From Sindora glabra (Eukaryota > Streptophyta > Magnoliopsida > Fabales > Fabaceae): a stretch of DNA of 64,000 nt. Made by a program: the position numbers and the translations under genes. Where the stretch lies: NCBI GenBank assembly GCA_020226215.1, contig CM035232.1, positions 75,758,130 to 75,822,129 on the forward strand, in the 5' to 3' direction. Shown here piece after piece: positions 23,945-36,526 of the stretch (its first letter is position 1; every line of letters begins with the position of its first letter). Below the pieces are notes generated by a model. The model saw only the letters and a program-made list of their open reading frames with translations, was not told the DNA's origin and did no database searches.

Positions 23945-26900
23945 ATTCTTGCCAAAATTGAAAAAGAACACTAGCTATTTGCTTAAAGGAAGTCATGAGT
24001 ATGGAGAGCTAAAGATAGGGCTTGTTATACTTTAAGCAAGTGAAAAAATTTTGAAAGAAAAATTTACAAAGAAATCTTTGCAAATGATTCTTGTCCTTAG
24101 AAGTGAAAATACGAAAGTGAAAAGAAGAGGTGAGTGGAAATTATTCTTCATCCTTTGAAAATTAAATTTTAATTATTTTTAGGTTATCTATAGTGTTAGA
24201 TTATGACCTAGAGTTAATGGAAATTTTTAGATATTTTTTAAGATAAATTTTCATGAACATAGGTGAATTGAGCTCAGAAACAAGGGACTAGGTTCCACCC
24301 CTTCTGTTTATAGGATTTTCAACTAATCCTTCATGGTTAAAAATTTTGCAAAAATATGTTTTGAAAACTTTAAGATGTTAGGAAATAAATGGCATAATTT
24401 TTGTTGAAATTAGAGTTGTTTTGAGTACCACAGAGGCATAAATTTGAAAGTAGCCCTGGTGCTATTTGAAAATAGCTACACTAGATAGATGAATTTTTAT
24501 AACTAGGAAATTTATGAGATCTTGATGCAATACAATTTTTAATTAATTAAATAGTTTGTTGGCAACCTTATATATTTATTTGGGAAATTTTTGAGATCAT
24601 TTAAGCATTTTGAAAATTCATCTTTTTAAACACTACTAGTATTGCCTTGTTTTTACTATTGTAAAATGAGGCTACGTGAATATTCCCTAAGGAGTTTGAA
24701 ATTGTATCAAAAAATTAATATTTTGCAAGATATATGTGTTAATTATACTGTTGCCCATTTTGGAAATTTGTGGAAATGGTCTGAATACTTGAAAGGAATT
24801 CATTATAAAGATTGGTAGCTTAGTAGGATAGTATTTTTGTAAAACTCTTATGGTTAGTTGGTAATTATTTGGCCACACTTATGTTTTATACTTACTATAA
24901 ATTAATACTATGCATTGTGAAGTGTGATATGATATTAGTATTATGATGTTGAAATGAGTATGAAATGATTTAAGGGATCTTCCCTTGGAAAATTGTTAAA
25001 GGGAAGTGAAGGGGGAAATTTAGTGAAAGAGATGTTAAGGATGTGTTTCTCTTTGCCTTTGGAATCATGGTTAGAAGTTTTTAAAATTTCAAACTTTCAC
25101 ATTTTAATGTCATATTTAGTGTTAGAATTATTGTAGATTAAATTGGAAAATTTTGGAAATTTTTAGATATATGAAAAGCCAGTTATAATCGAGATACTCA
25201 AAACTATCCATTTCAAATGTTTGTTTTGGTTGCTTTTGAGTTTGAACATTTTTGAGGCACCAAATGAATGAGAAAAATTTTAAACATGATATTCAAGATG
25301 TTAGTAAGCATTTCTCAAAATTTGGTCACAAACAAAGTTAATTTGATTGCCCAAATGATAGTTTAGTTTTGACAGCTTCAGTGCTGCCTGAATTTGATAG
25401 TTCTAGGTTTATACCTTTAGTACATGGGCAAAGTCACAAAATTTATTGTATAACACTTCAGGTTTTTCTCATTTAACATGTGAGGGATGTTATATCAAAA
25501 ATTAGAGGTGATTAGAGATGATTTAATTACTCAAAAAAGGCTTAGATTGCAAGTGCTCCCTTGCTATTTTGTTTTGCATTTCCTTGGTTCTGCATGAATA
25601 GTACCCCATAGGAAGAAATGAGGCAAATTAATTAATGTTTCATGTGTGACATTATATTAGGAATGCTAGGAGAAATTTTGATGAAATTTAGAATTTATTT
25701 GAAAGCCTTAAATGACACTGAAACCTTGATACATTCAAGGTAATTAGCAATAGGATAATTGTAATTTCTTTAAGAAATGATTTAAATTTACAAAAGGATT
25801 GATCATATTAGAATAATGTGAATAGTTATTTAATTAAATTATATATTTCTATAAATGAAGATAGAAAGGTTGTATATGATAACCTTGGATATAGCATTAC
25901 ATGATCATATATCATGAATGATACTTGAATTACAATTTGCTAACCATTCTAAGAATTAAATGCTATCACTCTTTGAATGGAATGGTTAAGTATTAACCTT
26001 GAAATATAATCATATATGAGAAATGGTGAAATGGGATTATGTGTGAGAATTGTGATACAATTGATAATGTTTAAACTATTTATCATGAATGAAAAGATTA
26101 TATATCAATCTTAAAGATATTGATATATGCTATTGAAGATTAAATAATTGAGAATGAAAAATTTTATTAACAAAACCCTTATGGCATAGATGGTATTTTG
26201 ACTATACCTTATGTTATGAAATGCTAAAATAGATGGTTGAAGCCTATGTATGCTAATGGCATCCTATTAATGCTCACTATGAGTATGACTACTCATTCTG
26301 TATCCAATTTATGGGAGGAGATGAACATCCTCCACAAAAGAGGAGAGGAGTGGTATGGGTTAGAGGGATAAGGTTGGTGACCTTGTGCCTAGGGTAGTAG
26401 GGGATAAAGCTGAACTAAAAGTATAAGAAGAAACTTAGATACCAATTATAACCATTTGATAATTTTTTATTAATATTTATTGTAGTCATTCTCTAGTAAA
26501 AAAATATAAATAATACACATAAGAATTACTGTTAGTGCATTGGAACTATTGTTAATACATAAAAGGGTATTATTAGCATATAAGAATTTCTAATAGTATT
26601 CCAAAATTATAGTTGTATAAGAGTAAATGTTTTTATAAATATTATTTTATTGAAATTTATTACACAAAAATTTATTATAATAATGATTTATTTTTTAATG
26701 GTTACAATATGGGTTGCTATATGTTAAGTTAATCGATGATAATATTTATTGGAAATACCCATAAAAAAAGAAGATAGGCATTTTCACTCATTGAATAATT
26801 TGTATTCACACTTTTTACTTAAGGTGTCCTATTTATTGATATTGGATATGGATTTGGTGTTGCTGTCTGATACATATATCTATTCCTTCCATCAGACCCA

Positions 26901-27039
26901 ATACAAGAGTAGGGATTTTACGATTTGTATTTTAATTCTATCTATATTATGTTTTTTTATCTGTATACAAGGTTTTCAAATACTAAAAATAATATGTTTT
27001 ACAGTATGTAAATATATTTTAATTTTTTTTGAATGTGCT

Positions 27040-27056
27040 CTATATAAAATATTTTA
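27040..27056. repeat. Left target-site duplication of the RTE LINE
   Basis: The 17-mer CTATATAAAATATTTTA is repeated exactly at 30426-30442, immediately after the (TTG)n tail of the LINE. RTE elements make duplications of this variable kind. Confidence 0.75.
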
Positions 27057-27119
27057 TAATCATCTTGCCAAGTTTCTCTAGACAAATAATGTGCAGAGAG
27101 AAGTATGATGAATTAGATA

Positions 27120-27231
27120 TCTTTTTTCTTTTGTTCTTTCTTTCTTTCTTTTGTCCCCCCGCCTCCTTCTCTTCCTTCTTTTTCTTTTTCTTCTTCTTTT
27201 TTGGTTATATATATATATATATATATATATT
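27120..27231 (+). repeat. Pyrimidine-rich tract followed by (TA)n
   Basis: CT-rich sequence with a C6 run (27120-27204) passes directly into about 13 TA units (27206-27231). GCCGAGTTGGG, the start of recognisable RTE leader, follows. The tract lies inside the target duplication, so it was either carried by the inserted RNA or grew afterwards. Confidence 0.85.
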
Positions 27232-27340
27232 AGCCGAGTTGGGTAACGCTAGCTTGTAACCCAAGTGGGGGCATTTCTCTCCTAAGGGATTGTGTTAGGC
27301 CTTCGACAGCTAACGTAAAAACTTTATCGAAATCTCTTAT

Positions 27341-28162
27341 ATGGATTACATACGACGATTTATTAGTGTTAATGCTAGGTCGTTACCTAGAAGTAATGTG
27401 CTGTATGGCTTGAGTGCAGTGTCAAATGAGCTAGAGCCGTTGCATCAGCGCCCGGATGTAGTGTTAAATAAGCAAGGGTCTTCACATTTTTATGGACGGA
27501 TGTGGGTAAAGAAGCTAGTCCATGAGAACATAATTAGGTTTGGTACTTGGAATATCAGCACGCTAACAGGTAAATCTTTGGAGGTTGTAGACATCATGAT
27601 TCGGAGAAGGATTAACATTATGTGTCTTCAAGAAACTAAATGGGTTGGAGAAGAAGCCAAGGAGCTAAACACTACAGGTTTTAAACTATGGTACACAGGA
27701 AAATTTAGAGGAAAGAATGGAGTTGGTATTATTGTAGATAAGAATTGGAAGAAGAATGTGGTGGATGTAAAAAGGACGGGGGATAGGATCTTATCTTTAA
27801 GATTAATAGTTGCACAAGAGACTATTAATATTATTAGTACCTATGCATCACAAATAGGATCGAAGACACATTTGAAGGAGAAGTTTTGGAAAGACCTAGA
27901 AGGATTGGTTCAAGGATTTCCACAAAAAGAAAAGATTTTCATTGGAGGGGATTTAAATGAACATGTTAGTAGTAAGGCAAGGCATTTTTCGGGAGTGCAT
28001 GGAGGTTTTGGTTATGGAGAGCTAAATGAGGAGGGGCAATCCATTCTTTATTTTTCGATAGCATATGATTTTAAGACTGTGGACACTTGGTTTAAAAAGC
28101 GAGAGGAGCATTTAATCACGTACAAGAGTGGAACTTTAAGGTCACAATTGATTTCTTTTTAG
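27341..28162 (+). CDS. RTE LINE endonuclease domain (ORF 5' part, ends at a frameshift)
   Basis: This 273-codon frame is an AP-like endonuclease that would nick target DNA for target-primed reverse transcription. Visible motifs in order: GTWNIST (about residues 69-75, metal-binding asparagine), CLQETKW (about 96-102, catalytic glutamate), STYASQ (about 166-171), GGDLNEHV (about 202-209, aspartate and asparagine) and EEHLITYKSG (histidine near the C-terminus). The first about 65 residues (LYGLSAVSNELEP and neighbours) are the usual N-terminal extension of plant RTE proteins. The end, SQLISF then stop, is a one-base shift: the other frame goes on directly as the expected DFFLVKS block. In intact relatives the same protein continues into reverse transcriptase. 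Confidence 0.88.
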   Translation: MDYIRRFISVNARSLPRSNVLYGLSAVSNELEPLHQRPDVVLNKQGSSHFYGRMWVKKLVHENIIRFGTWNISTLTGKSLEVVDIMIRRRINIMCLQETKWVGEEAKELNTTGFKLWYTGKFRGKNGVGIIVDKNWKKNVVDVKRTGDRILSLRLIVAQETINIISTYASQIGSKTHLKEKFWKDLEGLVQGFPQKEKIFIGGDLNEHVSSKARHFSGVHGGFGYGELNEEGQSILYFSIAYDFKTVDTWFKKREEHLITYKSGTLRSQLISF

Positions 28163-30350
28163 TAAAGAGCTCAAATAGAAGAATTTGTAAGCATTGCAAA
28201 GTAATTCCGGGGGAGAGCCTTACTACACAGCATAGGGTCTTGGTCTTTGATATCCTTTTTAAATTCTGTAACAAGAAGAGACAATAAGTTATAAATTCAA
28301 GGATTAAGTGGTGGCAACTCAAGGATGAGAAATAGAGGACTTTTAAGAGAATATTATTAAAGGAAGGTAATTGGGAAGCATAAGGAAGTGCCAACCATAT
28401 TTGGGATACGATGGTTAGGAGGGTTAGGATGGTTGCTAAGACAGTTTTGGGTGAATCAAAAGGTTTTGGACTGAGAAATAAAAAATCTTGGTGGTGGAAT
28501 GAAAGTGTGTAGGAAATGGTTAAAACCAAAAAGGAATGTTTTAAGGCTTTGCATGTGTGTGACAATGTGGAGAATTGGGAAAGGTATCGGATGGCTAGGA
28601 AGGAGACTAAAAAGCCAGTGAGCGAGACATGATCTAAAGCTTTTGAGGAGTTCTACTAAGATTTAAGGACAAAGAATGGAGAACGAAAGATTTACAAGCT
28701 TGCCAAAAATAAGGAAAGAAAATCAAAAGACTTAGATCAAGTAAGGTGTATTAAGGATGAAGAAGGATAAGTTCTACTCACAGATGAAGATATCAAAGAA
28801 AGATGGGAGAAGTACTTTTATAAGCTTTTCAATGACGAGCAAGGAGTGACTAAGGATATGGGAGGATTAAAAACCCAAGAGGACGAATAGAATTTAGCTT
28901 ATTATTGCAGGATTCGAGTTAGGGAGGTAAAAGAAGCTCTTAGGAGGATGGATAATGGTAAAGTCATTGGTTCGAATGGTATTCCTATTGAAGTTTGGGA
29001 ATGTTTAGGAGAGCAAGGTATTTTTTAGCTCACTATGTTATTTAATGAGATTTTGAGGTCTAAGAAAATGCCAAATGGGTGGAGGAAGAGTATTTTGGTG
29101 CCTATATACAAGAACAAAGGAGATATTCAGAATTGTGCAAACTATCAAGGGATAAAACTTATGAGCCATACTATGAAGTTATGGGAAAAAGTGATTGAGC
29201 ATAGATTAAGAGACGAGACTAAGATTATAGAGAACCAATTTGGATTTATGCCAAAAAGGTCTACAACAGAGGCTATTTATCTTCTATGAGGGTTGATGGA
29301 AAGGTATTGAAGTAAAGAAAGAGATTTACATATAGTTTTCATTGACCTAGAAAAAGCTTATGATCGGGTACCAAGAGAAGTGTTGTGGAAGGCTTTGGAG
29401 AAGAAAGAAGTTTGTGTCATATATATTTGGGCTATACAGGACATGTACGATGGAGTAACTACAAGTGTAAGAACTCCTAGAGGAGAGACAAAGGACTTCA
29501 CTATAAGGATAAATCTATATTAGGGTTCAGCTTTGAGTCTTTACTTGTTTAATCTAGTCTTAGATGTTCTTACTAGGGACATACAGGAGAATATCCCTAA
29601 ATGTATGCTATTTGCAGATGATATAGTCTTAATTGAGGAATCGTGAGAAGAGGTTAATTATAAATTGGAGCTTTGGAGATAGGCGTTGGAATCAAAAGGT
29701 TTTCGCTTGAGTAAGAGTAAGACGGAGTATATGCATTATAAGTTTAACAAGAAGCAAGATAGAAATGATTTGGAGATAAGAATTGGAGATCACATCATAC
29801 CGCCATAAATATCTAAATTTAAGTACTTGGGATCTTTTTTACAAAGTAATGGGGAAATTAACGGAGATGTCACACACAGGACACAAGCTGGATGGTTAAA
29901 ATGGAGAAAGGCATCTGGAGTGATTTGTGACCATAAAGTACCTACCAAACTTAAAGGAAAGTTTTATCGGACTGCTATACAACCAGTTATGCTCTATGGT
30001 AGTGAATGTTGGGCTTTAAAAGGACAATAAGAGCAAGAAATGGGGGTAGCAGAAATGAGAATGTTAAGATGGATGTGTGATCATAAAAGAAAGGACAAGA
30101 TAAGAAATGATTATATACGAGGGCATATTGGCATGGCACCTATTGAGGAGAAGATGACAGAAAATCGGTTAAGGTGGTTTAGCCATGTGCAAAGAAAGCC
30201 ATTAGAGGCACCAATAAGAAGAGTTGATCACATGGTCTTTAGCCCTATGAAAAAGTTTAGGGGAAAGCCAAAGAGAACATTAAAGGAAGTTATAAAAAGG
30301 GATCTCTTGGTGAATAATATCACTAAAGACTTGGCTTTTGATAGAGCCTA
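28163..30350 (+). pseudogene. RTE LINE reverse transcriptase and C-terminal region (broken)
   Basis: The RT reads in pieces: RVREVKEALRRMDNGKVIGSNGIP (about 28915), the ORF at 29035-29289 (LFNEILRSKKMPNGWRKS, YKNKGDIQNCANYQGIKLM, FGFMPKRSTTEAIY), FIDLEKAYDRVPREVLW with the first catalytic aspartate (about 29340), and FADD at 29611-29622. The C-terminal frames 29827-30030 (MLYGSECWALK) and 30040-30351 (MRMLRWMCDHKRKDKIRN, RLRWFSHVQRKP) are the conserved end of plant RTE proteins, close to the ADPT-type terminus. Several in-frame stops interrupt it. Confidence 0.9.
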
Positions 30351-30387
30351 ATGGCATCGTGCGATCCATGTAGCCGACCCCACTTAG

Positions 30388-30425
30388 TGGGATAAAGCTT
30401 TGTTGTTATTGTTGTTGTTGTTGTA
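30388..30425 (+). repeat. (TTG)n 3' tail of the RTE LINE
   Basis: GATAAAGCTTTGTTG is followed by GTT/TTG units with one ATT interruption. This is the short tandem tail that defines RTE 3' ends, and it is followed at once by the right 17-bp duplication. Confidence 0.9.
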
Positions 30426-30605
30426 CTATATAAAATATTTTAGCCATATATATATGTGTGTGTAAAATATTTTTTGAAAATCAGAGAAAACTAAAAGAGT
30501 CAGTAGTATTAGTAAAGCTTGTAAGGATATTTAGTTAGTGTAGTAGCACTAGTTATATATCTTTATACTGGTCACAATGTCTTAAAAATAAGTCATGACA
30601 CTTGC

Positions 30606-30642
30606 CCAAGATTGTGCAAGGGTTAAGTATAGGAGAATTAGA
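30606..30642 (+). promoter_or_regulatory. Decayed hairpin and polypurine tract of element D
   Basis: CTTGCCCAAGATTGTGCAAG keeps the outer arms CTTGC/GCAAG of the hairpin seen intact at 55414-55433. GGTTAAGTATAGGAGAATTAGA follows, then the LTR start TGTACAAC. The solo LTR-A at 22727-30600 landed at the left arm of this hairpin. Confidence 0.7.
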
Positions 30643-32178
30643 TGTACAACATTTTGTTTATATTATTTTCTCCTATCTTATGCCTCTTAATGTGTTATAT
30701 ATGCTTAATTTTATGAAATTGGCCTTATTATATGTTAGGGTAATAGTTTTTTTAGGTTTGAAATTATTTAGTTAATACTAGATTTTTACACTATTTCAGG
30801 TTTTCAACTATAACTTGACTTCTAGATAATAAAATTGGGTGATCTTTTTATCTTTGGAAAGCTTTGAAGAAGTTATGAGACTTTCATGTTTTGATCGAAG
30901 CCTAATTTGGAATGTTTGTAGGATAAAAAGTAATCATAAAGATGATGCTTTGTTTTTGTCTAAGCTAAACCAATCTTGATTTTTGGGCCATATTTAGGCT
31001 CTAAAGTTCCAATTAAGATGAAACCAGTGCCTAAAATTTCCTAAGACATGGTTTAACAATTTCATGTTTATGTTTTAGTGAAAATATGACATTTTGATGG
31101 TCAAACATAGGTTGGAAGTTGTGTGATAAAAAATTATTGCAATAAAATGATATTAGTAGATTAAATTGTTAATTAGGCAATAGGCTTTTAAAATTATCAA
31201 GGTCCTATTCTTTGTAACCTTAAGAGACATATTTACTGGGTCAATTAGGTTTTGAATGAGGAAATCAAATTATAAGGTTTGTTCTTCAAAAGACAAGAAC
31301 ACAATTCCATATAACTCTAGACAACTTTCTTTTCTTTTCTAAGTTTCTTCTTTTTCATTAATGAAAGACTAATTCTCTAATTGATTCAACGAATTTAAGG
31401 TTCATCTATATTTAGATTATGAAATTCTAAGTTGTAATGTTAACTTTTTCTAATTAATTTTTCTCTTTCTCTTATTCTTTTATCTAATTTTCTAAAATTG
31501 TATTAATTGGATTTTAATTTGGTATAATCTATGTTTATTTATGTGATTCATGACATCTATTTGGTTTTAAATTGAATGTTGTTTGATTAATCATCGCTCT
31601 TTTTGTGAGAATAGTAGGTTGAATGATTAAATCAAAGGTTTTTGGATTGATCCTTTAATTCAAGTGAATTTTATTTTCAAATTAATTTAAATTTAGCCTT
31701 ACAAATTATAATGGTTACTTAATTCTTCTAATGTAATTTGATCAAATCCTTAATGATTATTTAGTGTAGAATTCATGAATCGTTGTAGGGGTTCTAGATG
31801 ATTCTAGGCTAAAAAATCAATTGTAATTGTTAAATAATTCACAAAAAAGTTCTTAATTCCTTAGATCAATTCTATTTTTATATTACTTTTCTATATTAAT
31901 TCTTCATTCTATTTCTAATATTGCATTCTATTTAATTTTAGGTTAACCCCCCAATTTAGTTCTATTTACATTCCTACATCTTGTTCATATTCTATTTGTT
32001 TTTGTATTCATTTACTTCTTCCATTTTTCTTTTTATTTAATTATGCAATCATAGTCATAATTGAATGTGAAAGAATGTCTAAAATGGATCACTTAGGGTT
32101 TGACTTGGTTTGTTACCTTGATTGCAAAATTTTCATTAAACTAATAATTTCTAATTTGATCGAATTCCACAGTCATCA
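30643..32178 (+). mobile_element. 3' LTR (LTR-C) of element D
   Basis: The 1536-bp LTR starts TGTACAACATTTTG and ends CAGTCATCA. It matches the solo LTR-C copies at 15499-17118 and 19523-21085, including the TATTTTCTCC start block and the GGATCACTTAGGGTTTGAC block near the end. The right end touches copia protease coding sequence, so D inserted into copia element E. Its left LTR has been lost, so no TSD pair can be scored. Confidence 0.82.
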
Positions 32179-33090
32179 TTGAACCATTTAATATTTAGGT
32201 TATAGACTAGTATTTATTAACTTCTATAACAAAAATACCTAAAATAGAAGTTTCACTTTCTTTTTTCCTTTTCAGATCCTCTAGGTAGAATTTGCATTTC
32301 CTCTTTTAATGTTCAATCTCACCATAATGGAAGCATTTTCCTTCCTTAACCACACCACCTTTAGGTTTTATTGCAAAGGACTCGGGCTTAGGCTTATCCT
32401 TGGATTTAGAATCCTTCTTATCCTTCCTTTTTTGCACTTCCCTTACTCTTTTATACCATCATTATGATATTGGGCTTTGTCTTTTGTAAATTTTGTTTAG
32501 TAGTTTTCAACATGCTTAATAATTTTACAAGTGATTTGTCAATTTCATTCATCTTATAATTCATGATAAATTAATTATAGTTCTTTAGCAATAATTGTAG
32601 AACTACATCAATAGCTAACTTTTGGCATAGTGAAAAATCCAATTACTCAAGGTTCTCAATATACACAATCATTTTAAGTAAATAAGGCATAATAAGATTT
32701 CCTTTTGCTACTTTAGACTAAAACAATGCTCTAAAGATGCCATACCTCTCATGTTGAGCTTGCCTTTGATAAAGTTTCTTTAGGTGCTTAATTGTGTCAT
32801 AAACTTCCATGCTCTCATGTTCTTCTGAAGCTTAGAGTCCATGGTAGCCAACATAAGACAACTAATGTCTAACATATCATCATGATGCTTCCTATAAGCA
32901 TCTCTTTAGCACAAGGTACTCTAACTTTAGGTGGTTAAGGAATAGGTCCCTATAGGACATGCAACTTTCATTCATGTTTGAAAACTATTCTCAATTTTTT
33001 ATACCAATCTAAGAAGTTTGTCCTAGTTATTTTGTCATTCTTAAGCACTATTGCAATGATATATTATTTGATGCATTTTCCATTTATGTC
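32179..33090 (-). pseudogene. gag: Ty1/copia gag and first bases of protease, element E (decayed)
   Basis: Minus-strand reading from about 33090 gives the start MDINGKCI, then TRTNFLDWYKKLRIVFKHE, the Ty1/copia Gag block with the conserved F-x-x-W. A CFHYGEIEH-x-KRKC zinc knuckle follows at about 32300-32345; its second cysteine is changed to tyrosine. The text then runs to VIEVNKY and a broken form of the protease active-site block at 32179-32200. It ends where the 3' LTR of D begins. Stops interrupt it throughout. A functional copy would package copia RNA. Confidence 0.75.
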
Positions 33091-34910
33091 CATGATGGAA
33101 ATATGCAAAATAAGTATTAGTTTTTAATCACTTAATATTGTTTTTTATTAAATGTTTCTCCCACAATTTTATTTAAACTAATAGCCCTCAATGTTAATTT
33201 GGAAAATCACATCATCAAGACTTTCTAGTTAGTTAAGATTCATATTTCATCTAGTCTTGAGTTAACTTTGGCTAATCACCTAAGATTTGGCTATTTAGGT
33301 AAACAACCCTTGCCAATTATGTCACATATAACTCTTAAACAGTTAGGTGAACAACAGTTATTCTAATCCATCTTATGAACTAAAGCTCAATTGTATGCCT
33401 CTAGGTCCTCAATCTTATTGTGATGGCCTAGTTAACTTCACCTTAAATTGGCAATCATATATCATAATTATCCTATCACATCTTACCAATATAGATGAGG
33501 TACTTTATTTTGGCAAACCTACCTTATGTTGATCAAGGCCCAGAGGAGTTCTAATTATTTGAAAGCATCATAGGTTATTTTTGACTTAGTATTTGCATTG
33601 AGGAATTTAAATAAATTAATTGTTTTAGATGTCACCATTATTAATCTTTTCATTTATGCATACTAACATATCTCATACATTAAATAAAGTATAAAATAAA
33701 ATCATGACATAGTATGACCCCTAACTACCTTGATCCTTTCAAGCAAATGATAGGATTAACTAATCAACCTAAGGTGCAACAACTTCCCTAAGCACATTTA
33801 TTGGTGATCCTCATGTGGCTTTCTTGTGGTTGCAACTCCTTTAAGGATGTTTTGTATAATTTACATTATATTCGACAAAAGAAACCTTGAGTTACATTTG
33901 AGAGGAGTTAGGTGAAAAGAAAATGTATAAATCATAAAATAATAGAGAGAGGCATGACACAGATTATATTTTAAAATTACAACTAATAATAAAATTCCAA
34001 TTACATTAGTCTAATGGGGTCATACTGTGCATCATAAATCATGTAGCATATATAGGCATGCAAACATCACAAGAAATAATATTAACTATTTCAAATTTCA
34101 AATTTTAAAACTATTATTAATCTTTTTGATTTAAAAATATGTTTAAATTCTAGTATTGAGTTATGGCTTGTTAGGAATTGTTGTAAAAATTATTTATCAT
34201 TAAATTGACACAAGCTTTTAGTGTCCCGTTGCCAATCTTAATTCCAAAAATAAAACTCAATATATATATGAATAAAAATTTCGTTATGTGAAAAGATGTG
34301 TTATTTCATTCACGTTTTTTTTAATAAAAGAATTTCAATATAACTCAAATTTATGTTCATTTGATTTTCCATAGATAAAACTTCCTTCTCTTTAGCGTAA
34401 TTTCTAGGGAAAACCAAAAGCATATTTGCTTTCCGATCATGGAAATCAATCAATCAATTATAATGAAATGAAACAATTTCGTGTTCGTTTTCTTTCAAAT
34501 CCATAAATCAAAATTGATCGATGTGTTAACCATATACAAAAATGCTTACTTGATTTCTTGTAAAACAAAACACATCAACACCATTTTTTACATATGGAAA
34601 ACTTCAATGAACGGGATTTCACGTTAAACAAAAAGCAAGCCTTTTAACATAAAATCAATAAACACCAAAAATTTTATTTTCTTCTATTAGCACGATTGTT
34701 GATTTCATGCTAAACGAAATTCATTTACAAAATAAAAACAATTACTTTGTTAAACATAATTAATTTTCATGTTTAAACAGGATTTTTTTAAAAAAAATGA
34801 AATAATCTCTTTTTTTTTTCATTTTGCAATGAAGAAAAACAATTCACTTATATATCACTTATACATCAAATCAAATAAAACATATAATCTAGCTTATGGT
34901 TTTGCAAGTG
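33091..34910 (-). other. Leader (5' untranslated region) of copia element E
   Basis: No gene is supported. The stretch lies between the gag start and the primer site of a minus-strand copia element. It is unusually long (about 1.8 kb), AT-rich and without open frames worth calling. It may hold older insertions that I cannot recognise. Confidence 0.5.
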
Positions 34911-34922
34911 GTTCTAATATTA
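34911..34922 (-). promoter_or_regulatory. Primer-binding site of copia element E (initiator-tRNA-Met type)
   Basis: The plus strand GTTCTAATATTA is a decayed form of GCTCTGATACCA, the complement of the TGGTATCAGAGC site used by most plant copia elements. It lies one base from the LTR end at 34924. Confidence 0.65.
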
Positions 34923-34923
34923 A

Positions 34924-36526
34924 TGTTAGGTTTTAGGTTATATAATATAATAGAAAATTTTTAAAATTACTCTAAAACCCATTAAGGATCCAAGTAAAAG
35001 AAGTATAAATCAGTGTTAGTGTTTATACTTTTATTGCATGAAACACACTTTTACTTCTTGACTAATAATCTAATCACCAATATCTAAATGACCTAATTAT
35101 GAATGCACAAACAATTTGCACTCAAACAATAATCAGTCATAGTTAGATCTCATCATGAGTAGGATTATTGCAAATCATAAACATTGTCTGAAAGGGTAAT
35201 GTTTTTATGGTATCCACATAAGTGATCAAATACTCCAATTTAATTAGATTGGATTACTCTCTATCTCAACATAGTGCTAGTTGTGGGATTTTTCTAGTTA
35301 TGAATCAATCTTTTAAGAACTTCATGGAACTCTCTTTATCTTATAGAAGATAATAGTGGGATTTTCTAAATCTATATTGATCTCTATCTAGGATTACCTT
35401 AAGAAAAAAGATAATTGGTCTTTAATTATTGATTAGACCTAAACACAACTTTAGTAAATAACAAGCCCATATCTAGTGTTCTTTAGGTATAGTCCAATTA
35501 TATTGTGCTATTACTCAATGAAGCCCAATCATATTGTGTTATTACTCAATGAAACCTAATCATATTAGGCCTATCCCAATTAGGAGTCTTAATCTGATTA
35601 AAAGTTTTTAATTATACTATGATCTTAATATTTACCACACTCTTTGTGTGTGACCCTATAGGTTTATATTAATTGGTAGTGATCCTAAAATCCTATTTTA
35701 ATATCACAGATAGTGAATGGTATTTAATAATACATCATTACTATCTACATACTGAGAATGTCAATGATTTGACATAACTTTTTTATAACTAATGATCCAT
35801 GTAGTTTAGTCCTTTTTGCCTTGGATATCCAGATTAAACTTGGGGCACGAAATGTGTCATCTTCTTCAAAATTCAATCTATGTGTTTCTTGATTCTTGAT
35901 AAACTAACTAAAACAAATGAATCAATATTATATATTAATTCATTTAAGCATGACCATGTATTTTATAATCTCACTTAATCAAGAGACTCATGGATATCAC
36001 TCCTTTTACATGGGAGGGACAAAACCCCATTTAGATTACTCATATCCTTCTCCATGATTTTTGATATGCCTAATTATCACCTTTTAGGCCAACCTTATTA
36101 TAAGTGATGACTCCTCATGTATATAGTAACTTCGAGTTAAAGGACCACATATATCATTATCCCTATGAGAACTACTTATAACTCTCACATAATGATCCAT
36201 GTAGCATTCTTATGGTGGGTTGGTCCAATACATTTATTCTTTAACATGCACCAGTGAATTGACTTGATATCTCATATCCATAATCTTAATCATCAATTAA
36301 CATACATACTAATCTTAATGCATTGTTGTTATCCCATTTACAATAATACTTGATTAAGGATATTATAGGAATAATATAAATTATTCTAAGGACAATTATT
36401 ATATTTACTCATATTACATAAATATAACATCAGACACAACAATTAAGATGCCTTTATAAAGAAAATGTAATACAATGTATGCAAACAAAATCATCTTATG
36501 ATTAGTTACTAAAGTATACTCCAACA
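34924..36526 (-). mobile_element. 5' LTR of copia element E
   Basis: The 1603-bp LTR, read on the minus strand, starts TGTTGGAGTATACTTTAGTA (36526 downward) and ends at TGTTAGG/CCTAACA (34924), next to the primer site. It shares blocks with the solo LTR at 40718-42190, such as the stretch around TCAATGATTTGAC. The outer flank ACTTG (36527-36531) would be one copy of the TSD. The 3' LTR is gone. Confidence 0.85.

Larger units (their letters stand above)
27057..30425 (+). mobile_element. Full-length RTE-clade LINE
   Basis: This is a 3369-bp non-LTR retrotransposon: leader, apurinic-type endonuclease, reverse transcriptase, short C-terminal region and a 3' (TTG)n tail instead of poly(A). Exact 17-bp duplications bracket it. 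Motifs (GTWNIST, CLQETKW, GGDLNEHV, FIDLEKAYDRVPREVLW, FADDIVL) and the tail are those of plant RTE elements. One-base shifts and several stops break the single long ORF, so it cannot now move by itself. It sits inside the plus-strand LTR-A and is younger than that LTR. Confidence 0.92.
22727..30600 (+). mobile_element. Long solo LTR-A in element D, TSD CTTGT/CTTGC, carrying an RTE LINE
   Basis: It starts TGTAATATCCC (22727) and ends AAGTCATGACA (30600). Flanks CTTGT (22722-22726) and CTTGC (30601-30605) are the TSD, and the sequence of D continues on both sides (noncoding, then PPT). Without the LINE (27057-30425) and one copy of its duplication the LTR is about 4.5 kb, longer than the 3.1-kb copy at 10577-13701. 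Extra degenerate repeats in its middle and a longer 5' part account for this. It has no coding content of its own. The 110-codon frame at 26749-27081 is LTR sequence. Confidence 0.85.

Noticed and set aside
26749..27081. 110-codon hydrophobic ORF
   Set aside because: It lies inside LTR-A sequence that matches other copies, where no such frame exists. Its codon content is simply AT-rich.
28116..28565. 149-codon ORF on the minus strand
   Set aside because: It is antisense to the RTE LINE between endonuclease and RT and has no recognisable motif.
33091..34910. Possible host gene in the long copia leader
   Set aside because: No open frame above about 60 codons, no exon-like coding blocks with splice signals, and the position between copia primer site and gag explains it.
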